Shown one piece after another: positions 32,840-45,300 of a stretch of DNA of 64,000 nucleotides. Made by a program: the position numbers and the translations under genes. Where the stretch lies: the NCBI GenBank assembly GCA_033032865.1, contig JAWHQI010000065.1, positions 8,988,001-9,052,000 on the forward strand, read 5' to 3'. This stretch comes from Dactylorhiza incarnata (lineage: Eukaryota; Streptophyta; Magnoliopsida; Asparagales; Orchidaceae). Each line of letters begins with the position of its first letter. The stretch's first letter is position 1. Below the pieces are notes generated by a model that worked only from the letters and a program-made list of their open reading frames with translations, was not told the DNA's origin and did no database searches.

Positions 32840-33112
32840 GGAAGTCCCCCCACTCGCCCGCCCCCTTTGGGCGAGTGGGGGGAGTCCCCCCCCCCCCCCC
32901 CCACTCGCCTGCCCCCTACTCGCCCGCCCCCTTTGGGCTAGTGGGGGGAGTTCCCCCCACTCGCCCTCCCCCTTTGGCCAAGTGGGGGGAGTCCCCCCCC
33001 CCCCACCCCACACTCGCCCGCCCCCTTTGGGCGAGTGGGGGAAGCCCCCCCCCCCCCCCCCCACTCGCCCCCTTTGCGGCCCCCTTGCGGGCGAGTGGGG
33101 GGAGCACCCCCA
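32840..33112. repeat. Hairpin-forming GC-rich repeats, about five units
   Basis: Units of roughly 45-70 bp contain CCCACTCGCCC followed by CCCCTTTGGGCGAGTGGGGG, so each unit is an inverted repeat able to fold into a stem with a short CCCCTTT loop. C-runs of 9-20 separate them. Proline/glycine-rich ORFs on both strands here are by-products. The origin is unknown; it could be part of the 3' region of the Tat-like element. Confidence 0.85.
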
Positions 33113-34099
33113 CTCACCCCCTCTCTCTGGTTTTGCGGGAAGACCCCTTTTGACGTCCCTCTCCTTCTTCCTAAAGGACTGTTAGGGGGTGCGAGTAGTA
33201 TTTTCAAGTGGCTATCCACAACCCATTTTCAGGAATCCTATAATTAGACCCTCATGGGTACATTGGAAGGGTTGTTCATCCTCTCCCTCGTGTGTTTCTT
33301 GTGAGCTTGCACTCCTACCACCTGTTCGACTAGTCGACAGGCATGTGTTCTTTAATGCTCTCCAGGGTGCCCATGCTCAGCATTGGTTTGGGAGTGGAAG
33401 CTCTCTTTGATCTTCCGGGTGTGTGGCGGGACCTCCTCGCTGCAGTTCAAGGGGTCTGTTTCAAGTTTTAAGTCTTCTCTAGTGCAAGTTCCTTCGAATC
33501 TCCGCGACTAGTCACGTGTTCTAGCTCGGGTCAAGTAAGGGTCAACTGCATACCCGTTGCGAACGTCGAAGCCAGTTTTCTGGTTTCAACATTACTATTT
33601 GTCTATATTGTCGCAATCCATTGCCTATCAACATCACCTCCATCGCAATGTCGTGCGTTGCATACCACCTTATCTTGGTCGTATCTTGTCTCCTCTGCAA
33701 CCATCAAATCCACTACACCTTCCATAAAATCTTGCTCAAAGATTGAATATATCTTCATAGTATAGACCTTTGACATTTGCTTAAATATTAAGCAATTTTT
33801 GAATTTTAGTATGATACTATCTTGCTTACATTTGAATTCTTCATCATGTTCACTTCTACGTCAACTAGAAATCATTTTTTTCCATTCCAATGAAACATTC
33901 AACTAGTGAATTTGTAGCTTTTGAGCATCTATGCAAGCCATTATTAGTCGATTCACTACGTTGGGCGAATAAAATGCCAAGATCTAATACTTCCTACAAC
34001 CTTCAATTCTCATGCAAGTTACCATATGTTATCATCTCTCTCTAATGTACACCAAACTCCATTTCATTATCACACTTGCTCATGCAAATATAAAATATG
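33113..34099. other. No gene seen
   Basis: This is unique sequence, GC-balanced to about 33600 and then AT-rich. I find no domain, LTR pair or inverted terminal repeat. It may include gypsy LTR sequence on its left and MULE sequence on its right, but neither is shown. Confidence 0.4.
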
Positions 34100-35087
34100 G
34101 ACTAAATATGCTTGTCATGGTTGAAAGTTGATACCTTCGAGGGTGCTTTTTTTGAAACGTGTCATTGACACAAAACGATGTCGAGTGGTAGTTAAAACCC
34201 TATTAATAGCAATCACCATATCCTGATCTTGGTCTGTATAAATGGTGGTTGGTTGTTTACCTCTAACAAACCTTAAGAAGGTCTCAAAACCCCAACAAAA
34301 AGATTCGATTCTCCTGTGGTAAAAATGCCTCGCCAACAAAAATATTCTATTAGTGGTGGTTCATCACTATGAAGGGAGCACATGTCAAATTGTACTTGTT
34401 CAGCCTAGAAGTGATGTAAAAACGATGACATCACCAAAACAATCATAATCCAGTTTTTCATGCCCGTCAATAAAAAACTGTTCAGTCTATTCATTTCATC
34501 TGTCTGCACATCAAAAGAGAACATGTTATCATACAACTGTCTCTCTTTAAATATTTCCAACAAACTTGCAACGTCTCCATTTTCTATCACTGCTCTTTTT
34601 TCTCGATGTACAAAGTTGTATGCATTTGTCTCAGAGAACCCTACATTTTGAACACCACCAACTTCTTCTGCTAAGAAGTTGAACGTGCCAATGATTCTTA
34701 TTCACACTCCCGCCATATTCTTGATAAGAGGTGTTTGGCCATCAGACATATGACGATGCGATCTCAACAAATGTGTATCTTTCTATAATGCTAGAGGATG
34801 ATTGTATTCTTCAACAAATTTTGAGACCTCCCAGTTCTTCCCCTCTTGATCAGCAATGAAGTGTATGCAAGCCAAACATCAGGTGCGGGTATTGAGTTTG
34901 TGAAACTTCTTTTGCACATCATTTGCCGACTTGGAAATTTTATAGCCTGTTTTGGCACATGAATACTCTCTACCTTTGTTGATCCTTGTATGAGTTCAAT
35001 ACTGAAGATGTTGTTTTTGGACACTAAATCCACTATTGCGAGCATACTCAGAGTACATTGCATATGCCTATTCATCATAATGAACAA
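34100..35087 (-). pseudogene. FAR1-type MULE transposase relic
   Basis: Read on the minus strand, a Lys/Arg-rich N-terminal part leads into an EEYNHPLAL motif (the conserved HNH-like end of the FAR1 DNA-binding region), RAVIENGDVASLLEIFKERQ, then DNMFSFDVQTDEMNRL, KLDYDCFGDVIVF and YTDQDQDMVIAI with TTTRHRF. These are the successive landmarks of a FAR1/FHY3-like MULE transposase up to the second catalytic Asp. At least four frameshifts or stops break it, and the C-terminal half with SWIM finger is missing. It resembles the plus-strand copy at 37050. It lies outside the left inverted repeat of the large MULE and on the opposite strand, so it is probably a separate older insertion. Confidence 0.75.
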
Positions 35088-35629
35088 TAGGGAAAATTAC
35101 ATCATCCTTGTTGACCTGAAAAAATAGGTTACAAATATGGGCGATTTAGCTAAATGTTCGGTCATATTTTAATGTATATGTGTATTAATGCAAATCCGAC
35201 CGTTTTATTTGACAAACACGGTCATGCTTTTTTGACAAATCCGTTCGTTTTGACAGATAACAAACATCGACAGTACAAAAAATAAGAGGAATCAGTATCT
35301 TATAGTGTTCATCGACTCCTGAGGATTCCTGACTGACCGTTCGTTGATCGACATACAACAAGATTAACTTATGCCAGAAGAGAACAGAGGATTCGATTTG
35401 AGAGGACCGTTACGTATCACAGTAAAGATTAGTTGTAAACTTCCTAGATCCGGCGAATGAGGCGTTTTGTTTGACAAGTCAGGAAAGATGGGCTTTCTAC
35501 TACGTGCATTAGCTGGGTGACGACAGTTTTGAGGAGCAAAGCATTTAGAACTACGAATATAGTCCCTAGCCCGTGATTAAACTCTGCCAGAGAGTTTTTC
35601 GGCAACCGGCTATCACGCAAGGGAAAATT
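35088..35629. other. Spacer between the transposase relic and the MULE left end
   Basis: No coding sequence is seen. A local repeat of a CGGTCAT / TTTGACAAA pattern occurs at 35160-35270, possibly the subterminal part of another MULE. Confidence 0.4.
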
Positions 35630-35659
35630 TTGTGTACGTTAAGCGTACAATAGTAGCGT

Positions 35660-35892
35660 CCTTAAATAAATAGAGAGGGGCCCGCTTATTTTTTCCCTTC
35701 TCTTTCCCGCTTCTTCACTCCTTTTCCAGATTTTGGCATTTCACTCCCCCCTAAAGCTAGTCGGCCGCTAGAGTAGCTTCATCGCCAAAAAAACGAACCG
35801 ATGGCTGACAGTTAGCTTCTTTATTATCTAATGGTGGTAGGCTCCCACCTCTTCCGGCGTCATTAATCATCTCCTACACAACTTGCAGCATT
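35660..35892 (+). repeat. Left terminal inverted repeat of the large MULE
   Basis: About 230 bp matches the reverse complement of 62356-62583, including GCGGGTCCC/GGGCCCGC next to TTATTTTTT, CTTCTTTATT, GGTAGGCT, CTCTTCCGGCGTCATTAATC and CATCTCCTACAC. Estimated identity is around 80%, with small indels, so it is old. Confidence 0.85.
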
Positions 35893-35989
35893 CTTTGGGA
35901 TAGCGAGAGTCGTCGTCGCTCTAACGCCGACAACTTCGAAACAGGTCCTGGGTGTCCGCTCACTGTAAATCTTCTTATCCTCATGGCTT

Positions 35990-37020
35990 CAGAAATAACT
36001 GTAAGTCTTTTTATCCTGCTTTATTTTCTAATTAATGCAGTTTTGAGGTGATGTATGATTTTATAAAGTGTTTTTGGGAACTGTAATTACGATGTATTTT
36101 TGAACTGTAAATCTTTATTGAACCTATTATATATTATGTATTTTGGAGTTGTAACTTGTTAACTAATGATTTTGGATTTCATGTTCGGCTGTAAACCAAT
36201 TGTAAGTCCAACTGTTATTATAAGTCTTTTTTGAACCGTAAGTCCAACTGTAATGATAATTCTTTTTGGAATTGTATAATTTATATCTGATTCTATAACG
36301 TTTTTTTGTAACTGTAATTATGATTTATTTTTGAACTGTAAATCTTTATCGAACCTATTATGTATTTTGTATTTTGGAACTGTAACTTGTAAAGTTTGAT
36401 ATTTATTGTAAAATTATTAACTGATGAATTTGATGTTGGGCTGTAAATCAACTGTAAGTCCAACTGTAATTATAAGTGTTTTTTGAACCATAAGTCCCAC
36501 TGTAATTCTAATTCTTTTTCTAATTGTATATTTAAATGTAATTTTAAATATTTTTGTAACTGTAATTTTAAGTTTGAATTGTAACCTGTAAATTTAGATA
36601 TTTTAGTAAAATTGTTAACTGATGATTTGAATTTCATGTTGTGTTGTAAACCAACTGTAAGTCCAACTGTAATTTAAATTAGTTTTTTGAACTGTATGTC
36701 GAACTGTAATTATAATTCTTTTAAGAAATGTAAATTTTAACCGTAATCGCGAGTGTTTTTGGAACTGTAATTTTAAGTTTGAACTGTAACTTATAAACTT
36801 AGATATTTTAGTAAAATTATTAACTGATGATTTGTATTTCATGTTGGACTATAAGTCTAACTGTAATTATAATTCGTATTATAACTGTAAGTCCAACTGT
36901 AATTATAATTATTTTTTGAGTTGTAAATTGTAACTGTAATTTCGAATATTTTTGGAACTGTATTTTTTCTTATGTAACTATAATTATTGATGTAACTGTA
37001 ATTTTAATTGTAGTTGAAAT
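35990..37020 (+). repeat. Array of CTGTAA motifs in about four degenerate 200-260-bp repeats
   Basis: I count about 24 exact CTGTAA in 1 kb, all on the plus strand, mostly as AACTGTAATT or AACTGTAAGTCC. Variants such as TTGTAA, CCGTAA and CTATAA add more. A longer period is marked by TTAACTGATGATTT...TTCATGTTG at about 36160, 36418, 36617 and 36822. It lies between the left inverted repeat and the transposase gene. No coding potential. Confidence 0.85.
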
Positions 37021-37049
37021 TTAATTTGTTGTATTTCTTTAAAAGGATC

Positions 37050-38418
37050 CCGTTGTGTTTTCCATCCTGCATTCGGAGGATGAAGCTATAAAATGTATTG
37101 TGATTATGCACACCGAATTGGTTTTAGTGTGCGCAAATAACACATTATGTATTGGACTCATACAAGAACAATCAAAACTAGAGAGTATAGTTATTCAAAA
37201 GCCGGAAATAAGCGAATAAATCCATCTCCGAAGAAGTTACACAAATTAGATACATGCACATGTTGTCTTGCTTGTATTCATTTCCATGCTGATATAGGTG
37301 GCAAAAATTAGACAGTAACAAAGTTTTTTGAGGAACACAATCACCCACCCCCCCCCCCCCCTCGGCAACAGAGAAAGAGAGCCATTTATTGAGATCTCGT
37401 CGTTCCATATCTGAAATGCAGGGTAATCTGTTGAAAAATATGACAGGGCGGGTATTAAACCTGTTGATGCATACAATTTTATGTTAGACGAAGCTGAAGG
37501 TCATGAAAATATTGATTTTAGCAAGACAGATGATTTTTAACTACATTCAGCGTGAAAGAGCAGCATTAATTGAAAGTGGCAACGCAACTGCCTTGCTTGA
37601 GATATTACAGGAGAAGCAATTAAAGGATAACATGTTTTCATACCATGTCCGAACAAATGAGCTGAACAGGTTGACGGGATTATTCTGGATGGATGACAAT
37701 AACAAACTAGATTATGACGGTTTTGGTGATGTTTTGATTTTCGATACCACACATCGAATGAATAAGTACAATCTTGCATGTGCGTCTTTCATTGCAGTGA
37801 ATCATCATTGCCAGAATATCTTCGTAGGAGGAGCTTTCATTGCTGAAGAAATAATTGAGTCATTTATTTGGGTTCTTGAGTCATTAATGAAGTGTGCTGA
37901 TAGAAAGGAACCAATATCTATTTTTACCGATTAGGATCAAGCTATGTCTGCTGCAATTGAGCGAGTGTTCACTAAGACTCGACATCGATTGTGTCAATGA
38001 CACATATCCAAAAAGGCGCCTTCTAAAGTTCCAAGCTTTAAAAATGATAGTAGTATTCATGATTTTTTTATCATTGTATGACAAAGTGCGATAGGGAAAT
38101 TGAGTTTGACAGAAGTAGGTATGAGATGGTCACAAGAGGCAATCTACAATAAAATCGATGGTTGAAGGATTTGCACAGTGTTAAGAAGAAGTGGTCGACC
38201 GCTTTTAATAAGAATTTGTTGGACCTTGGAATTTTATCTACCCAAAGAAGTGAATCGGCTAATAATTCCTTGCATGGTTGTTCAAAGGGTACTAGTTCTT
38301 TAGTTGAGTGTTTTCTTAGTTAGAAAGGCTCGTCGAATCATGGCGCAGGGGTGACCATGAGGAGGATTTCAAAAGCAAGCATGGTACGGTTACCTTGAAG
38401 CACAACACATGTGTCTTA
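37050..38418 (+). pseudogene. FAR1-type MULE transposase, N-terminal and catalytic part
   Basis: YKMYCDYAHRIGFSVRK (about 37086-37137) is the start of the FAR1 DNA-binding domain and EEHNHP (about 37333) its end. A C-run at 37349 replaces some residues. The region from 37503 is open for 143 codons with RAALIESGNATALLEILQEKQ, KLDYDGFGDVLIFDTTHRMNKYN (first catalytic Asp) and EPISIFTD before a TAG that stands where Gln of the TDQD motif is expected, then TKTRHRLCQ. Further frameshifts follow (SWFQKA-like region to 38418). Copia-3 interrupts the gene at 38424 and it resumes at 50534. The protein would bind the MULE ends and catalyse transposition. Confidence 0.82.
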
Positions 38419-38423
38419 CTAAA

Positions 38424-39700
38424 TGTTGGGAAAATGATCCTCAATGTTCCCTTGATTCGAAGAGGCTTCACACTCAATGCTAAGTACAAGTTGTATTTGA
38501 TAAACCCCACTCTATCTCATGACTATGCAGGATTAGATCATACCAGGGTATGAAGAAAGTTCAGTTGGTTTGCTGCCAAAACCGCTGAGACGAGCTCTCA
38601 ATCTCAGCTGAACCGCTGAGACAAGGCCAGGTGCCGCTGAGAAGAAGTCTAGGCCAACTGAGCTGCGAATAAGGAAAATCCGCTGAGACAGAACAGATCC
38701 AGCAGCTGAGACAGGAGACTGTCTCAGTCCAACCGCTGAGACAGTTTCAAAAGAACTGACGAGCTTTACTTTTGGCGCAACACCTGTAAAGCAAGAAGGG
38801 ATTATCCAATCTCTCCCATGATGTGTCAGGAGGGCATATAATAGCCGTTAAAAGGCATGGGCAATATAAAAGAATCAATTAGGGCTTTGTAAAAATCACT
38901 CTCTCTCATACACACTCAAAAGTAAGAACATTACTCTTCCATTGACGGCAGCCAAGAAGTTTTCACTTCCTGTTTTTCCTGAAGCTGCAAGAAGAGAATA
39001 GATTGCTCCTCTTGATCAAATCAAGATAGAGCAAGTTGATCCTCACTCCATCTCTGAAGAATAAGATCAGAAGAATCAAGGCTGAGGACTTTGGACTCAT
39101 CCAGATTCAAGACAGCCACTACAGTTGTCCAGCAACAGAAGATAAAGTGTATTCCATCTTCTTTTGTTAATCATACATTCTTGTTCAGTATGAACTTAAC
39201 AGTTCTGAGTTGTAGGGCATCTTTGCCTAAGTGTGTAGGGTTGTCTAGCCTGAGAAGTAGAGCTTTGTGTTCAGCTTTAGTGTAGGAGCATTGACTAATC
39301 TGAGGTAGGGCTGATGAGCCTGAGGTAGGGTTGTTGAGCCTGAGGTAGGGCTGTTGAGCCTGAGATAGGGCTGTTGAGCCTGAGATAGGGCTGTTGAGCC
39401 TGAGGTATGGCTGTTGAGCCTGAGGTAGGGTTTGAGGAAACCTGAGAGATCCCGAGGAATCTGTGTTGTAAGCTCTTGGAGCTGAGTTTGGAGGTGTTGG
39501 CCTTGTCTAACTCATTGTTAGAAAGGTGAAGGGGGAAGAGGACTACTCAAGACACCCTGTCTTGAGGAACCTCTATAAATCTGTGTTTTCTGTGCTTGAT
39601 ACTTTACTAACCTAAAATCAGAAAATAGCTAGATTAAAATAAAAGAAACCTAATCACCCTCCCTCTAGGTGACTAAGACTGCATCCTAAAAAAACTATCA
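38424..39700 (+). repeat. 5' LTR of Copia-3
   Basis: It runs TGTTGGGAAAATG...AAACTATCA. It contains a CCGCTGAGACA motif cluster (38576-38757), a TATA box AATATAAAAGA (about 38873), a 20-bp minisatellite GAGGTAGGGCTGTTGAGCCT with six full units (39301-39420) and the CCTAATCACC...CTCTAGGTGA block (39650-39670). Compared with the 3' LTR it lacks about 35 bp next to one CCGCTGAGAC copy (near 38689). Confidence 0.95.
38576..38885 (+). promoter_or_regulatory. LTR promoter of Copia-3: CCGCTGAGACA cluster and TATA box
   Basis: CCGCTGAGA occurs at about 38580, 38620, 38632, 38690 and 38738. Related CAGCTGAGAC and inverse TCTCAG sites lie between them. The TATA box at about 38873 follows the last motif by about 115 bp. 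The same arrangement is seen in the 3' LTR and before ORF3. Binding of a factor is inferred. Confidence 0.55.
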
Positions 39701-39702
39701 AG

Positions 39703-39715
39703 TGGTATCAGATCC
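39703..39715 (+). other. Primer-binding site of Copia-3
   Basis: TGGTATCAGATCC, two bases after the LTR end, is the initiator-Met-tRNA type. Confidence 0.9.
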
Positions 39716-39781
39716 AGGTTAGTCAAGAAGGACATAACAGTCTGACCAGAGCTTATAAAGGAATAGTCATATCTCAATCCA

Positions 39782-42300
39782 ATGACCTCCACTGGATTGC
39801 AGAAGGAGATGGGATCCATGAAGTTGCCCATATGCAACAAAGAAAACTTTGACATATGGAAGCAAATGGTTAGATTGTTTATGGAAGCATCTGACCCAAG
39901 GATTTACATCACAGTAAAGCAAGGGACTTTCACCTTTCAAACTGCCTCCACCATAGATCCAACAAGGAGAGTGGCCAAGGCCTTCAATGACTTGACCAAG
40001 GATGAACTTGCACTATTCACTATGGATAAAAGAGCACAAAACATAATTGTTAATGCAATTGATGACTCTACATTTCAGAACTTGGTACACTGCACAACTG
40101 CCAAGGAAATATGGGATACATTAGTTGTATATATGGAAGGAACAGCTGAGGTGAGGGATGATGGAAAGTCACTCCTCAATCAAGAATATGAAGCCTTCAG
40201 GCAGCTGAGCCAGGAGAGCATTTCCATGTGCTATGAAAGATTCTTTAGGATAGTAAATGAACTAAGAACCTATGAAAGAGTGTTCACTGACTATGAGCTG
40301 AATGACAAGTTCCTAAGATCTCTAACTAGAGACTGGGACACAAAATGTGTGTCATTAGGGAAGTGGCCAGGCTTGGTGAAACACCTACTCATACATTGTT
40401 TGGGAAGCTGCTCTCCTATGAGATGCAGTTATCTGCAAGAAAGAAAGATCTGTGTCTCTCAAGGCTGACAGCTCCAAGAAAAGCAAGGGAAGGATGGTGT
40501 CTCCTCCAAGAAGGAGTGTTGAATCAGATAAGTCTGAGAATAGCACTTTAGACAGCTCTTCCTCTGATGAAGAGTTTGTTGCCTTCTCAAGGCAGTTCAA
40601 GAAGATGATGAGGAGAAAGCAGTGGAAGAATAAGCCCTCCTCCTCCTCCTCCTCACACTCCAAGAAAGACCACAACAAATATGAAAGGCAGCACCCAAAG
40701 GGTGACAGGTATGATTCTAAATATGGTAAACATGCTTCAAATAACATCATTTGCTATTGCTGCAGTAAGCCTGGACATGTCATAGCTGACTGTCCAGTCA
40801 AAAGGAAGGAAAAGGGTGATAAGAAGCATCACCACCAAAAGGATAGGAAGGGTGAAAAATCCTTCCTTGCAAAGAAAGAAAAAAGCTGGAGTGAGTCTGA
40901 ATCCTCATCCTCAGATTCAGATGCTGATGAAGAAGCCTATATTGGGTTGTTTGCAGCAGAAAAGGAAGTTAATTATCCTGCTGCCAGAATTGGAATCAGG
41001 GCCCCTCTATCACAGTTAGACAGTGATTTAGAAGAGGATGAAGAGGACAATGTTCAGCTAGGCCTCATGGCCATCACTGATGAGGAGGACAGTCAGAACA
41101 TCTCTGAAAATGAACAGGTATTAATTCACTCCATCTCCTCTTCTGATTATGAGACAAGCCCAGAATCTGGAGCACCTTCATCAATTGGTGGAAGTGATTC
41201 AGAAACTAAGGAAGATGTCAATCAATTGATTGACAGATATGGTGCTATCTTGGAAGATCTGAAAGAGCAAAAAGCTGGTCAAGAGGCAAGCCCAAGAGAT
41301 TGCTTCCCTTAAGATGAAAAAACAAGAGTGCACTGAATCATCTACCAAGATGGGTCAGATGTATAGAGAAATTAGCCATCTGAAGGGGATAACAATTGTC
41401 CATTTGAGCACCATATCCCAGAAGAACAAGGTCATCAAGGACCTTGAGGTGAGGCTCCTGAAAGAGAAGAGCCTGGTGGCTCAATTCTCCAAGCCCAAAT
41501 CCGTGCTCCCTATTATTGACACCTTCTCCTCTCAAACCAATTGGAGAGGACTATGATACAACAAATTGGAAGTGGGAGAATGGAGTGGAGAAAAGAGCAG
41601 GGGTAAGGCTAAGCCTCAAACCACATTTCAAAAGGTGTTACTTCCCTCCAACAGTTATGACCATGAAAGCATGTATGGTCACTGGAAGAATGGAAGTTCC
41701 TATAGGAAGGAAAATACTCCTTCCCATAGTGGAAGAAAGGGCATGGGCTTGAGTGTTATGAAGGCTCCCCGTGAGGAAATTCAAATGGCCCAACCAGGAC
41801 CATTTGTATTTGGTACTTCAGCCCCATCATTCAAAAGCATGGATGTCAGCTCTTCCAAGTTATGTCCAGCAAAGAACATGGCTGCTGTCAAACCTGTAGA
41901 CAGGTCCTATTGCTTAGTGTCTAATGCCATCCAATCATGCCTGGCCCCCAAGCCAAGGCAAGCTGATGTCATTAAGACAAAGTGCACCAAAACTGTACAA
42001 AGGTTAACCTTCAGCCAGATCATTGCTGAAAGGAACATGAAAAATGTTGTTGTCTCCCCTCCTGGACATAAGCACAATGTTGTACTCCCCTCAAAAAATG
42101 TTCAGAAGAGGAGATATAATATTCATGAATGTTGGTGTTGTGGTAAAGTGAGACACTTTGCCATAGACTGTTGGCACAATCCCAATGTGCCATGTGCAAA
42201 GAAGAGTCTTCCTGCAAAGGGTGCAGCTAGTGTGATGCTATTTCATCATGCTAACAAGGACCTAGGACCCAAAGCTATTTGGGCTCCTAAGGGTAACTAA
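39782..42300 (+). pseudogene. gag of Copia-3 (two zinc knuckles, broken)
   Basis: It starts at ATG 39782 with a UBN2-type helical domain (WKQMVRLFMEASDPR; AKEIWDTLVVYMEGTAEV; YERFFRIVNELR). A frameshift occurs at about 40340. The next frame has a Ser-rich basic region, a first knuckle CYCCSKPGHVIADC (about 40756-40797), a Lys/His-rich stretch and the acidic segment with IGIRAPLSQLDSD. Frameshifts near 41280 and 41560 separate a coiled coil and a final part with a second knuckle CWCCGKVRHFAIDC (about 42129-42170, the usual Gly before His replaced by Arg), ending IWAPKGN. At about 839 codons overall it is nearly twice as long as the Copia-2 gag. It would form the virus-like particle. Confidence 0.88.
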
Positions 42301-42329
42301 ACTCCTTCTTACAGGATAGTTCAAGTACC

Positions 42330-45300
42330 AGTCTCAACCAAATATGGTACTTGGACAGTGGGTGCTCAAGGCACATGACAAGAACCAAAAATCTTCTACA
42401 GGACTACAAAGCTGTGAATAATGGACCTAAAGTTATCTTTGGTGGATCTGAAAAGGGAATCACCAAAGGATATGGTATGATCTCCAATGGCATAGTTACA
42501 ATCACAAGGGTAGCTTATGTTGAAGGGTTGCAACACAACCTAGTAAGCATAAGTCAACTATGTGACTTAGCTATGTCATTGAATTCCACAATGACAAGTG
42601 CTTGATCAAAAAGTCTAATGACTTAGAGACCATTCTCTCAGGCACTAGGAGTGGGAATGTTTATTGCTTAGATTTTATATGCAGTAATTCTATTTCATCT
42701 GTGTGTCTTATGGCTAATGAAAAAGAGTCTATTTGTGTTCAATGACACAAGAGACTTGCTCACATTAACTACAAGACAATGTATAGACTATTATCTAAAA
42801 ATCTTGTTAGAAATAGTTCAAATTTAAAATGCATTAAAAGTGGTCTATGTCATGCTTTCCAAAAGGGCAAGCAAACAAGGACCACCTTTAAAAGTATTGG
42901 CTCCAAAGACACTGAAAGATGTCTATATCTATTACATATGGACTTGTTTGGTCCTTTGCCAATTCTGAGCCTAGGTGGGAAGTTGTATACAATGGTGATT
43001 ATTGATGATCATTCAAAATATACATGGGTATTCTTCATTAAGAAGAAGTCAGATACCTTGAATGTCTTTATAAATCATGTCAAAGCAATTCAAAATGATT
43101 TACAATGTGCTGTGGTCAGGACTAGGACGGACCATGACACAGAATTTCAATCTGAAGCCATGACAAGATTTTGTCAAGAACTTGGTATCACCCAAGAATT
43201 CTCCTCCCCAAGGACTCCACAACAAAATGGTGTGGCTGAAAGGAGGAATAGGACCTTGATAGAAGCTGGGAGAACATTGCTTAGCGACTCCTCACTCCCT
43301 GAATACTTCTGGGCTGAGGCAGTCAATACTGCATGTTATGTTCTCAATAGAGCTTCCATCAATAAGGTTCATGGAATAACCCCCTATGAGATTCTGAAAG
43401 GCAAACAACCTACAATTTCATATTTTAGAATCTTTGGCTCCAAATGCTACATTTTAAACAATGGAAAATCTCAATTAACAAAGTTTGCAGAGAAATGCAA
43501 TGTGGGGGTTCTTGTTGGCTATAGCTCACATAGTAGAGCTTATATAGTGTATAACAAGAAACCTCATGTTGTAGAGAAGTCTATGCATGTAGTATTTGAT
43601 GAGACCAGCCTAATCTATAAGGGCTGACCTAACTCTTCTATTTTGACAGGAAATGAGAAGAATATGGAAAAGATATCTGTGCAAGACACACCCAGCAGTA
43701 GCAAGGCATACACAGATGCAGTAATCCCTGAAGAGGAAGAGGTCCAAGGTGCTGAAGACAATACTGAACCAGCAGAAATTTTACAGCAAGCTGAGGACAG
43801 ATTGCCTCCAGGTGTAAGGCACCTAACAGATCATCCAAGAGAACAAATTATTGGAGACCAGAAACAAGGTGTACTGACCAGAAGTAGGGCTCATAATGAG
43901 GCCCTATTCTTGAGCTTCTTATCACAAATGGAACCCAAGAAGTTTGAAGAATCCAACCAAGACACCTTTTGGATTCAAGCAATGCAAGCAGAACTTCTAC
44001 AATTCAAGAGATGCAAGGTATGGAAGTTGGTAGCAAAACCTCAAGGACACAATGTTATTGGCACCAAATGGATCTACAGGAACAAGTTAGATGAAAATGA
44101 CACAATCATAAAGAACAAGGTAAGGTTGGTAGCCAAGGGCTACAGACAGGAAGAAGGGATAAATTTTGATCAAACCTTTGCCCCTATTGCAAGGTTAGAA
44201 TCAATTAGGCTATTCCTTGCCTATGCTACCCACAAGGGGTTCAAAGTGTATCAAATGGATGTCAAATCAGCCTTCCTTAATGGTGACTTGAAGGAAGAGG
44301 TATATGTTGAACAACCATTAGGTTTTGTGCATCCAACCCTCTCTAATCATGTATATTTACTTAGGAAAGCTCTATATGGTTTAAAGCAAGCCCCAGGGCT
44401 TGGTATGAGACATTGTCTAGCTTTCTTATCAAGAACAAGTTCTTGAGGGGAAAGATAGATAGTACATTGTTTCTTAGGGAAACAAGGGGCAAGTGTCTTC
44501 TAGTCCAAATATATGTTGATGACATAATATTTGGGTCTACTGATGACAACCTCTGCAAAATGTTTGCTAACCTAATGCAGGGGGAGTTTGAGATGAGCAG
44601 TATGGGAGAGCTCAAGTACTTTTTAGGCCTCTAAGTGAAACAGTCTGATGAGGGTATATTCATCTCTCAGACCAAGTACACTAGGGAGCTTATCAAGAAG
44701 TTTGAGATGGAATCAGCTTCCACCATGAAAACTCCCATGGGGTCCAACATTTCCCTGGACAAGGATGAGAAGGGCAAGGCCTTTGATGAATCCATGTACA
44801 GGTGCATCATTAGATCCCTATTATATTTAAATGCTAGTAGACCAGATATTATGTATGCTACATGTGTGTGTGTTAGGTACCAGGCATGTCCAAAGGAATC
44901 TCACTACTCAGCTGCAAAGAGGATTTTGAGATACCTTAAAGGCAGCCTACATCTTGGCCTTTGGTACCCTAAGAATAATGATTTTGAACTAACTGGATTT
45001 TCAGATGCAGATTTTGCAGGCTGCAAAGAAGACAGGAAAAGCACAAGTGGCACTTGTCAATTCCTAGGAAGAAGGTTGATATCTTGGAGCAGCAAAAAGC
45101 AGATAAGTGTGGCAATATCCACTGCTGAGTCTAAATACATTGCTGCAGGAAGTTATTGTGCACAGCTATTGTGGATTCAACACCAGTTAGAGGACTACAA
45201 CCTCAAGGTAAGTGAGTCTCCCCTTTAATGTGACTCATCCAGTGCTATCTCTATTGCTAAGAATCATGTCTCTCATAACAGGACTAAGCACATAGAGATA

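Noticed and set aside
32740..33247. Pro/Gly/Ser-rich ORFs around 32.8-33.2 kb
   Set aside because: They arise from the hairpin repeats and C-runs in several frames and both strands; no start context or domain.
33180..33590. Possible small LTR (TGTTAGGGGG...TTTCAACA)
   Set aside because: No second copy, PBS or target duplication could be found; the TG/CA ends alone are too common.
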